Shown here piece after piece: positions 32,398 to 44,300 of a DNA stretch of 64,000 nucleotides; position 1 is the first letter of the stretch, and each line of letters begins with the position of its first letter. This stretch comes from Symbiodinium natans (Eukaryota; Sar; Dinophyceae; Suessiales; Symbiodiniaceae). The stretch lies in contig CAJNDS010000702.1 in assembly GCA_905221605.1 (NCBI GenBank), positions 276,001 through 340,000 on the forward strand. The letters are read 5' to 3'. The notes under the pieces were generated by a model, which saw only the letters and a program-made list of their open reading frames with translations, was not told where the DNA came from and ran no database searches. A program made the translations under genes and the position numbers.

Positions 32398-35300
32398 ATA
32401 TAAACACAAGTATATATATATATATATATACATACATACGTACATATATATATAGAGTTTATTATTTATCTATTTTTTTATTTGTTTATTTATCTATACA
32501 TGCCTTCCTTGCTGTCCCCTCCCTATGAAGCCCCAGTTTCTCTGAGGTCTTCACAGGGGCGGCAGCCATTCCGACTCTTGTGGCCTCCCTGGCCGGGTGC
32601 GCAGCAGGGCGTGGCTTAGGAGTCTCGCAGAAGTCCCCCCGCCAACCCTAAACCCTAAACCCTAAACCTTAAACCCTGAACCCTAAACCCTAAACCCTAA
32701 ACCCTAAACCCTAAAGTCCTGCTGAGGGCTCGCTACCACCACGTGAGAGCCCGAAGCCGTCCGAGCGCTCAGCGAGCGACTTGACAACACGCCACGTGCA
32801 GCCCAGGTAAAGCTGGGGCTGCTGAACGCCCTACAAAGATGAGCACACAGCCGTGCGCACCAGGCGGTCGAGCCTTTGAGTGTCAAAGGTTCAAACCCTA
32901 AACCCAAGCACCCTGTGGTGGCGTTATTGGCCCCCCCCCCCCCCTCCCAGGGCACCCTCCAAGCCCCAGCCTCCCGCCCCCACCCTGCCCACTGCTGCCG
33001 ACCCTCTCCAGGCCCCAGCCTCCCTTTCCCCGCGAGTGCAACCTTCAATTGCAGCTGAGGGCTCGCTACCACCACGTGACAGCATGAAGCCATCCGATCA
33101 AGCGACCTCACCACACCACGTCGAGCCTTTGAGTGTCTCCAACCTGCACTTGCACTACGCCCGCCCGCTGAAGCCGGGCTCGGGCAGGTGAGGCCACTGA
33201 GCCCGGAGTTTGCTGGGGCAGCTCAGCCGCTGAGCCCGCTGAGGCTGCTGAGCGCTGCCGCTCCGGCCGGTCAGGTCACTGAGCTGCTCACCGCTCCAGC
33301 CCGCTGAAACCGCCCTCTGCCGCCAGCTTGCTGAGCCCACACATGCGCACAAACCGCCCTGAAGCCGCTGAGTCCGCGGAGTGCTGTGCGGACTTGTTGG
33401 CTTGCTGTGCCATAACACCTATTGCCTCTGGAGCTTTTCGGTTGTTCTTCGGCAGCTCATAGAGCACGGTGCCACAATCCTGGCATGTCATGCGGGACAC
33501 GGTTTTCGTGGCTCCTCTCCGATCAAAATGAGGGTCTCGGGGTTGGCTGGTCTTGGCCGGTCACCTTGCAAAGAGGCGCTCCACTGGGTTTTTGGGGCTT
33601 TCTGCCGCCCTGTCGCAAAAGGGTTGTCAGCCGGGTCCACCGAGATGAACTTGAGGACTTGGCCACGCCCCTGCACCCGTCCCGGAAAACCAATTTAACT
33701 CCCGGAGGTGAAGCTAGCTATAGGGAGGGCTTGCGCCAGGTTTGGCAGCCCTTTTTTTCCCTCAGGTCGGCTCTCAGCCGGCCGAAACCGAGCTGAGGGT
33801 CAAGCCCGAACTGAACGAGGGACGCTTCAAGACAGCCGCATGGCTACACTGGAACAGGCCCACTGCGGAGCACCAACCAGACTCTGGGGCCGAAACCCGA
33901 AAATACAATACGCCGGGTGGTTTGGGGTCACGCGACGCGCACGTGGGAGTGGGCTCGTGACACCCATTCTAGAGGGCCCGCGACGCGCGCTAAGAACGTT
34001 GCCACACCCTAAGCCCTAAACCCTAAACCCCCCCCTCCCCCCCGGCTTCCTCCACATTCGGGGAGAGAGGTACTTCAGCCTCCCGGAGTCCCCACGCTGG
34101 CTGGTGGACATGGACCGTGGAGAGGAGGCACGAAGCAGCAGGAGAAGCGCGTTGGAACCACACTTCGTAGTAGAAGATATCATGTAGGAAGGTCGCATTT
34201 TGGCTTCAAAGGACAGGCAGGCATTCCATCGCAGCTTAAGACTTAAGGCTGGTCGGCTCCGGTGGCACGGTGTAGCAAGTTCTGCTGCTACAGGGCTCTC
34301 TGACCACATTTCGGACATCTGGATTTGGTCTGGGGTCTTTGAGAGTCAGCTGACGTTTCGGCGATGGCTGGTGCCGGCGTCGGCAATCGTTGAGGTGCAA
34401 ATTGGCAAGCATGGCCACATGCTGCAAAGAGAAGTACCAGATGCAGGTTTCAGCTAGAGCAGGAGGAGCTTGCCTGGCTGTCAGGCACTGGAAATCGTCA
34501 AGAAGTGGGCCAAGAGAAATGGTAACGACATGAGGCAGCTCAGTTTGCACTGGCATGAACAAATGTTCTAGCTCCGGTTTCAAAGGCTGTCCGTTTCCGG
34601 GTTTGTCCGATCTTGAGAAACATGAAGAGTCAGGGTGAGCAGCAGCGAGGAGGCTGGTTGAGGAAACACGATTTCTTTCTATAAAGAGTCTCGGAGTGCA
34701 GGGAAGGGCTTCCGCCTCGACCTACGACTAAAACCCCAAGCCCTAAACCAAGAACTCCAGGCCCTAAAGAACAGAGGTGCTTGGCAGCAACATCGTGCAC
34801 AAAAAAAGCTCTTGCCTCCAGCAGCTGAAGAAAACAAACGGAAACCGCCACGCGAACCCTACATAGGCCCTACACCCTCCTGTAAATCTCCCATGGAGTT
34901 GCAAGCAAGTACCGTAAAGAACAGAACTCACGCCTGCCAGGCATGAGCAGCTGATCAAGTCTGCGCATCACACCGACAACGTTAGTGGCTCCACTGGAGC
35001 TATGAGACATGTCCGTTTTACCCTAAACCCTAAACCCTAAACCCTAAACCCTAAACCCTAAACCCTAAACCCTAAACCCTAAACCCCAATGGTGGATACC
35101 AAAAGTGGGTGCTGGGATTTTCCATCATGAGCCCTCCTGGCTCCCTTGAAGTGTCGAGCAGAGCTGGCGTGAGGGTCATGCGAGCTTGCAACCTGGGTTT
35201 AGGGTTTAGGGTTTAGGGTTTAGGGTTTAGGGTTTAGGGTTTAGGGTTTAGGGTTTAGGGTTCCTGCCTTTCATCCTGAAGCGCGGGATATGCGGACGGT

Positions 35301-38300
35301 CATGTGCTACATGCCTCTTGAAACCCTTTTGTCTTAAGGCTCTTTCGACCACGTAGCACCGAGCTTGATACAGTGGTTTGTTTTCTGAGCCCTTCAGGCG
35401 TAATGGACCTCTTCCGTCGCAGTGCCCTGCGGTGGAAGACCTTCGCCCATGGGGTGGTCTGGCAAGGACCCAAGACTGTCCCGAGATCCCACAAAGATGC
35501 CATGTTTCGGCAAGTTCTCACTACGGGGGTGCGTCACATCTTGTTTCCATGAGTGCCGCCTTGCATTGCCATGAAGGAGTTCTGGCAGTTTTGTGATTGG
35601 CGTCATTTCTTTGTTGGCTAGATGATTCGATCCTAGATTCTAGCTTCGATACATGAAGACATGCCATGCGCAGTCTAAGCTTTCATCAAGGCGTTTAGAC
35701 ATAGAACCATAAGGCCAGGTTGAACTGTGTGAAAGTCCGACGGAACCGTAAGACAGCAATAGTGAAACGGTGACCCACGGGCTTGGTCTCTCAGGTTTGC
35801 ATTTGGGGTGTCCTACTACGGTGCCCCCGATTCCGCTCAGCATCCGTTACGACACCGAGATTCTCGGAGAGATTCTCAAGATTGGGATCGCATACCCTAG
35901 ACTACCCCACAAGCCCTAATAAGGTACATTGACCACAGCACCTTTTAGGGTTCCTTCGGAGATTCCTGGAGAGATTCTGTGCAGCTGTCGTGCTTTTTTG
36001 TTAATTCACCCTCGGGCCGTCTCGAGCAAAGGGGGCCTTCAGGTGCTCGGTTCACTTCAAGGTTCGGTCACTTGCTGGCTTTGAAGTTTTGCGCAGCTGC
36101 TAAAAGTACATCATTACATCATTTCATCATTACATGATGGTATTACACTGTTGCAGCAAAATAGCCGACTGCGGCAAAGAACCTGCCGTTCTCAGATGCG
36201 CGTTGAGAGTTTTTTGGATGTGTATGAATGGCGACTTATATCACAGGCCTTTGTTTTGGCATCTCCCTCGATGGCGGCTGTGCTTGTCTCAGGTCCATAA
36301 TTGTAGCGGTGTATAGGGGGTCCGCGCCGACATTGAGAAAAACGATACGCGGACATCGAAAGAAGCACCGTGACAAAAGACAACGTCGAAAAACCTCATG
36401 ACATCGAAAGATCCGTCCATCCGCCTTCCGTCGTCCATCCCAACCCGTGTGTCGATGAAACAGCGTCTTTTTTCGATGTCCGACATCAACAGACATTCCA
36501 CGTTTCGATGTCGTGGCGCCTTTTTCGATGTCTGTAGGGAATATTCCTGGACAGTGTGTATATATATATATATACAATGTATATGTATATATAGAGAGAG
36601 AGAGACAAAGTACCAACAGTATATGTTATACATATATATATATACAATGTATGCTACCCCCCCGCCCAACGGATCTACCCTTCTTAGTGTTGAAAGTACG
36701 ATAAGCGCACCCCAAACCTCTCCAGGCCAGAAAACATAAACATAAAAAGCAAAGTATCTGAACACCGCATGCCAGATGAGCCGGGGGGGGGGGGGGGGGG
36801 GGGAACCAAACGAAACGTTTGTCGGACCCTGCTCCTAAACCTTATTATTTGATTAAGGTTTCGACCCAAGCCTTATACCCTACTCGCTGAACCTTGTGCC
36901 TGAACCTTCTCCATGTAATACTTAAGCCAAACCCTATTCCCGTCTCAGGTTTAGGACCAAAACCAATACGTTGAAGATTTAGTGACAGAAACTCAAGTTT
37001 AGGGAAAACAAGAGCGAGCCGTTTCCCTAGGCATTGCGTACAAAGTGTAGGGCGTGCCTCCTGCGGAAAAGCAAAGAACATGCAGAACAACTACCCCACA
37101 TCGCGTATGTGTAATACAGGGTATGTATGCAAAGTAGAATTTCTGCTCACATCGTGTAGGTATATAGATTTATATGTACATAAAATAGAGAAACTGGCGC
37201 GGAAGGGCGGAAATCCTCAAACCTCAAGACTAGGAAGTATTTGAGGGCAGATGCGAGTAAATCTGTGATCTGTAGGGCCCGAGGAAGCGAGAATACTGTG
37301 AGCAAATATCCTTCACTCCCCACTCCCAAACCTTTTTCGTCCAAGATTTTGGGGCAAACCTTATTCGTTTAAGATTTAGTGAAGGTAAGGTTGAGGGGAA
37401 AACAGTGAGAGCCTTTCCCTATACCTATAGAGTGTAGGGCTTGCCTCCTTTGGGAATGCATTGAGCAAGCAGAACATACATCGTGTATGTATATAGGGTG
37501 TATGTCTTGCATGAAAAGCTAGAATTTCTACCCACATCGCGTAGGTATATAGGATGCATGTGTTGTATGCAAAGGTAGAATTCCTACCCACATCGAGTAG
37601 GTATAAAGGGTGTATGTACCAAATAGAGAAAATGGAGAGGAAAGGGCGGTAATCCTCAAGACTAGGAAGTAGTTGAGGGCGGGGCCTCGGCTCCCCCACT
37701 GCGGCATCTGTGCTCTGATGTGAACGCGGATTCTCCCTTGTGAAGAATCTTGGATTTGCCCGTAGGAAATGGACTTGTCAACCATGCTGACTTGAAAAAG
37801 AAACGTCTGGTTAACAAGACAATTTCTTTTGGAAGGTCCGAGGGGAGATGGGTTTGTGAACCATGTTTGGTTTGCTTATTGACTTGTGGATGTATCTGGG
37901 GTTTTTTCCATGATTGAAAGCCCTTATTGAAATGTTGGATTTCAATAAGGGGGGACCAAGAACCAGGAACCAAGAACAAGAGTCACTGGTAATCTTGGTT
38001 CTCGGTTCTTGGTTCCCCCCTTATTGAGAACCATTATTGAAACATTGAATTCAATAAGGGGTCCAAGAGCCCAGATAATCTTGATTCTTAGTTCTTGGTT
38101 CCACCCTTACTGAACTTCAATATTTCAAGTAAGGGGTTTTGATGAAAACACAAATATCCAAGCTTCCAGAAATGAAGTTTAAGATTTGTGACACAACAAG
38201 AAGTATGGCACAACCAGAAGACGAAAACCGTAGATCCATTGGGGGGGGTACCATATAATATATACGTATATATATATACATATATATATATAGATGTATG

Positions 38301-41300
38301 TATGCATAACCTTTCTCTGTAAAGCGGCGGTGCACTTGTCCAGTAGCAGTAACTTCTGCGGAGGTATTGTCATGCTGCTGCCGCGAATCTTCAAGAAAGG
38401 GGGCACCGAGCCGGATCCCTACAGTGACCTTTGGGATGGGTTTAGGGTTTAGGGTTTGGGGTTTAGGGTTTAGGGTTTAGGGGTTAGGAAATAAGGGACC
38501 CCGAATATACACCCCCAAATAACAGGATTCCCATATAATAAGGACCCCAAGAAGGTACCCCTAATCTCGGAAGCACCCATATGGGAGATTGGAAGAGTTG
38601 AATTCCGAACCCACCACTATCCGGCTAGTCTTGGGGGGGGCGGGTGTGACTTCAATTCTAAAGAGGGCATGTTCTTCGGAAAGTGATTTCAGGTCTGTGA
38701 AATGTGCGAATCCAACCCGGCTCGGCTCACTGGGATTCGACTCACGCGATCGGGTTCGCCCGGTTTTTGCAAGCTGCGCAGGCGCGAAGACTCACCGGAC
38801 CTCATGTGACCCCGGCTCTGGTTTCGTTCTTGCTGTGAAGCCATGCAAGATGACCCATCATGTGATGCTGGGCTACGGGGTCTTTGGCCTTGGCTTGCCG
38901 GCTTCTGCATGGAGCCCATGGATGCCGAGAGAAAGGAGCCCCTAGCCCCCGGGGAGGTTGGTAGCATGGCCATGGTGGCAAAAAATGCTGGAAATGCAAG
39001 TTCTGAGCTCCCTTGCGCACGGCTTCAGTCACCTGTACGATGTGAAAAACCGCGAAACTCGGACGGAAAGCTGTGTAGACATGTCCTGGCATCCTCATCC
39101 TGCTGCAGCCCCGAATGCTTGCAAGATACCGTTCGTTCCACGGCCGGACGTGCGCACATGCAAGAAATGTAATCTCACCACCAGATTCAGCCGACTGTGA
39201 ACCACATGCTGTTCGGAAAGGTCGCCTGAAGAGAACGGCTGCAAGATGGAGTTTGACAACAAGGCGTGTCGGTGCCCTCTTGCATAGGTAAGCTTCCAAG
39301 GAGTTTTGCAAGAGAAGCCTGGTTTCGCGTGGGTTTTGTGGCCCGCAGCAGGTTTCTAGAGGGTGTCCAGGAGGCCCTGATGACGGAATGTTCGCAGAAC
39401 CTCTGGGGGGTTTGTCTGAGATGGCCAAAGTGAACTGCTCCCAGGGCCTTGACGCTGAGCAGCGACACGGTTTTCCCATGAAGCCTGGAACAGGACCTGC
39501 TCATTGCGGCGGCGTCCGAGATTATTGGCGTGCTGCTCGGAATCTGCATGACCGGCGCTGAGCCTTGAGAGGTTTGCGTTGCAATTGAGAATATCAGGAT
39601 AGCGATTCCCAGCAGACACCAGAGAATTCTATCGATGCTTCGAAGCAAGGATGTGCCACGTTCCAGGTTATTTGTTGTCTGAGGCAGCTGGTCATGTATT
39701 CTAGGTCCTAGACACAGCTCCCGGCGATCAGTTTTGCCGATCCGACCCACCCCACCCTCACGCGCAGGATTGATGAGCCCGGCCGTGTGTTCTCCCAAGG
39801 CCCAGCTGAAATCCTGTGTTGTTGACCGCGACAATACGACCTCTCTGTGACTATCAGTGCTTGGAGCCCTCAAGTCATGTGATCAGGCCTTCTGATGGAA
39901 GCCCTCATAGGGGTGCGGCATTTTTGGAGAATTAAATTTGCTTGAAGAGATCGAGGTTTCTGCTGTTGTCATTGGTACAGTTGCTGGAGTTGCTCCATGT
40001 CGCTCCTGCCTGTGACGATGCTTTTGTGTACTGAGTGGACGTGTATGACATGACTTGTCTCGTCATCTTCGTCGTAACGGCAGCAGCAAGAGTAACACCA
40101 TCAGCATGGCTGTAGTGGCGTAACAAAACGTAGTAGTCAGTCGTCATCGTGTAGCAAGAAGTTGCAGCAGTCCTTGTTCTTCTTCTTTTCGTGGCTGCTT
40201 TCATTGCAGGAACATGGCTAAGCAAAAGCAGTGGCAGCGGTGGTGATGCTGCATGTTGTCGATGCTGTCGCGTGGAACTCGTTCTTGCTAATCATTGTTC
40301 CTCCTCTTGCTGCTGCTGTTGTGTTTCGTGTTCTTGTTGCTATTCCTCCTGCCACTCTTTTTGTGGTTCTTGCCATTGTTATTGTTCCTCCTCCGGCTGT
40401 TGCCGTTGCCGTTGCCGTTGCGGTTGCTCTTGTTCTTCTTGTTATTGTTGTGCTTCTTCTTCTTCTTGTTCTCGTTCCCGCTGTTATTCGTGTTCCTGTT
40501 GTTGTTTGTGTTCCTGCTGTTGTTCTTGTTATTCTTCTTGTTCTTGTTGTTGGTGGTGGTGCTGGTGGGGCTGGTGGGGCTGGTGGGCTTGGTGGGGCTG
40601 GTCGGGCTGGTGGGGTTGGTGGGGCTGGCGGTGGTGGGGTGAGGCAGTCATAGCAGCGAGGTCGAAGGTACTATGCTGATGCAGCTGTCGAGAGAAGACT
40701 AGTCACTTTGATTGTTTCTGCAACGCTTGCTTCACTGTGAGGCATGAGTCACGGAGCATGGAGTCCATGCAAATTCGATAATCCGTGCCACAGCGAGTAT
40801 GAGGGGCGTCTCTGTTGATGAGGTCGACTGATGCGCTAAGACACACATGACCGAAGCTGAACTCTCCTGCACGCGTGCGGAACTCGCAGGTCTCTTCTAT
40901 ACCTCCTGCGGAATTTGCAGTTTCCTGCTTGCTTTTCGCAGTCTTGGCCTGGAGGCGGGGAAGAAGCCTTGCGAGCGGGTTCGGGGCTTCAAATTCCTGA
41001 CATGTTTTCGGGGAGTTCAGAGTATGGGCTTGCTTCTTCTAGGCAGCTAAGCATGTTCGCCCTCGTGGCCCTCGGAGTTTGTTGTACCAGTTGAGCGCAC
41101 ACCCCGAAGCAGTTTATCTTGAACTTTTAGAGGTCGAGGACAGAGGTGCATCTTTATCCTGCACAGTTAATGCAAGGTTGTCAATTGCCCTTACGGTTCA
41201 GGCTGTTGTGGCGCATTGGGTTATGGAGTTACAGATGTTAGAAGTTGGTCACATGGACGGACAAAGGTGAGGGGTTCGGGCACCGGCTACTGCATGACCT

Positions 41301-44300
41301 CTTTGGAAAAGGCTTCAAGAAGCCAGTCGGCTCAGAAAGAGCCTCAGCTTTAGAGCGCCGGGCTTCAGGCGACAACTCGCTAACTTTGCAATTCGAACGG
41401 ACAAATGGATCCCGGACCCTAAGCTCCTTCCAACCCGGTCACGAACAAGAAGTGAACCTCCATGAAAGAGATGGGCGTGGAGAGCCGAACAATACCTGAA
41501 AGCGAAGCGACTTTTTGCAAGGGGCACTTGCGGACAAAGTGGCCAGGAGATTCATCCGACGCAGACCCGCCATGAGGTCAGAGCAAAATGCAAAGCGGTG
41601 GAAGCAGAAGATGAGGACACTGGGAAAGCCATACCCAGTCAGCTAGGAAGTAGACCGGACAGGGCAAAACAGTATTTGCGAAGGAAGATGACAAACGTTA
41701 CACCTTCGCACCAGCGGGGAAGACAAGCACCAACGGCAAGCAGAGGCCACCTCAAACGCTAACGAGACAGAGCCGAGCCCATGAAGGGAAATTCCACTGC
41801 CATTTTAGGGCTTAGGGCAACACGATGGGAAGCGTGTGCGAAGCAGCGACGATGGGAGGAAGTGCCAACATGACAACAAGATACAGGCGGATGTACCGAG
41901 ACACCGAGCCGGACGACTACAGAGACTCCACCACCGCAGCAGCCCCCTGCACTGCAAATAGACCCTCACCTGGCTGCCATACATGACAAGGCTGGTACTG
42001 AAAACCGCCTCTCAAACGATAAAGACTCCGTTAAGAATCCGGCGAATTGGAGGAAGCCGATCACAACCAGCCAAGCTTGCCGGCACAGACCGAGACAAGC
42101 CAATCCCAGCCAGCACTTTCTCATGCCACGCTCCATAACTCTGAGTTCCCTGCCTACCTCGTTTCCCCTGCTGTGCAAGAAACCCCAACAGCGATGAATA
42201 CCCCCCCGTCAAAGCCGTCGCAAGCCATCATATGAAGCTATCCAAGCCCCTCATTATTGAAAGCCTTCCAATGTGCCACGCACATCTTGGACCTCAGTTC
42301 CTTACGGTGGTCGCGAGCGTCGGCCGCCTGTCGGCGATGGCGGCCTCCAGTGCGACCTGGGCCGGAGAACCCAGCTTTGGTACGTCTTCGGACGGCTTAA
42401 GACGTTCCTCTGCAACTCTCTTGGTCTGTCTCGCTCTCTCGCTCTGTCCCTATCCCTCTTCGTCTCCCTCTCCCTCTCCCACTCTTACTTCGTTGCCGGT
42501 CGCGCCCTTGTTTTCTTCGGAAGTCTGGACAACTTGCTGAGCAGTTTGTGAGATTTTGCACGAAATCCTGAAAGGATCAACCCAGTCTTAGGGTTTGAGC
42601 TTGCGTCTTGCAAGTTTCCGGACTCGATGGTGGGCCATGGAGTGAGGTTGATGTTGACCCTGAACTCGATACGTTTTAAAGCAAAGGTCTGCCTGTAGGA
42701 TTTCCAGAGGAAGTCTGATGTTACAGGCGTGATCGAGTCTGACTGCAACTTGGTCCTCGGATCGCAGACCCGAGGCCCCTGTCGGCCCGAACCCTAATCA
42801 ACCCTAAGCCCTAAACCCTAAACCCGAAACCCCCAAGCTCAGGTGCAGTGCCCTGAGCTCTTCCCGACTGCTGTTCGTGGGGAGGCGGGGTTGTCAGGCT
42901 TGTGACGTTTGCGTGTAACCACAGCGCCCTGCTTACGTTGCTTGACATTCACCTTGCCAATTGCCTGAAGATGTTAGAGTCTGTTAGAGGATTCACGTCA
43001 CCAAGTATACATATTCGCAAAGGCTCTCAAGCTGTTCGACAGGGTTCGGACGCATCAAGATGCCTTTAACCTACGTAGTATTTAGACACGCTCGGTCGTA
43101 GGCGCACTCCCTCATGAACTTGGCCTCGAAAATTGGCGCCTTCCTCGCGCCCTTCGCCATCAGCGGCTCGGCAAGGAAGTCTGATGGGCTAAGCCTCCTG
43201 AAAGTTAGGGGCGCACAGCCCTCTGCACTCCTCAACCCTGGGGTTCTTCTTAGAGTTGGTGGGCTGCAGGAAGTTCGGGAAGCTTGCAGGCTCTTTGGAG
43301 CTTTGAAAGCTCTTCAAGGGACAGAAAGAATGATGAGGTGCACGGGCTTCTTCTGGCTTGCTCTCGAAACTTCGACACAGCTTCAAGACTGTAAAGTCAG
43401 CCACTTCTCAGAAGTCATCTCCTGGCAGGCGATATGTTCACGCAATTGCAGAGTTCTTTGATCATGACTGCCCGGGCCTCGTTGATGCGTCCTTGGAGGG
43501 GGGGATCGAGGAAGGGGGCCGCACCAGGCGCACGCGCAACCCGCTGAGGCTGCTGATGCTCAGAGTGCAAGGCCCTAAAACCTATAAACCCCAGAGAGTT
43601 AGGAGTCAGGAGCGTGCCTCATGGACGCATCTTGCTAGATAGGGCTGCAGCATTCTCCGCATGTGTCGCAGTGAAGATGGTTGCTTTTGGGATTTTGGGG
43701 GGTTTCGGTTTTAGGGTTCACACTGCTCCTCCGGGTGTTCTATCTTGTGCTGTCAGCATGACCTTGGCGTCTCTTGTCTGCAATGAGCTTGCAAGCTGCC
43801 AGCAGCATGGGAAACAGACGTGGGGAGAATCTGGGGCTCGACAAATACATGCTGTGAAGTGCATACTTGTGGTTTACAGAGACTTTGCCAATGGCTAGCG
43901 AGTCCGATGCCGGCTAAGTTTTGCATAGTTGGGTTTGCGCCGCCCTCAGAAGTATACGGTCTGCAGCCGGTGTCCGTTTGTGCGTTTGTTTTCGCGCCGC
44001 GCTCAAAGTAGGAGTGGACAGCCTTTCTTCGAGGACCTTGCTGATTGCAAGTGCAGCATTTGGATTAAGATTGACATTTCGTGGGCCTGTTTTTTGTATT
44101 CATTCTTTGGTAGTTACTTCCCAGGAAAGGCGTGCCTGAAAGTCGGAAGTTCCCTCCAACTTTCACTGCCCAGGCTGAGCTCCCGAAAAAGATAGTATTG
44201 CAATGATCTATGGAATCTGATCGCCAGAAGAAAGAAGTACCTAACCCCGAATGCAACATGTGTGCCCAAAGCGGTAGAACCATCCGACGAACCCCAAAGA

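Noticed and set aside
38802-39873. Two overlapping - strand frames of 225 and 228 codons as genes
   Set aside because: No recognisable domain, opposite to the transporter, and within its intron; two different frames overlap. Could be chance in GC-balanced DNA.
40191-40679. 162-codon Cys/Ser-rich frame
   Set aside because: Low-complexity trinucleotide tract with all + frames open.
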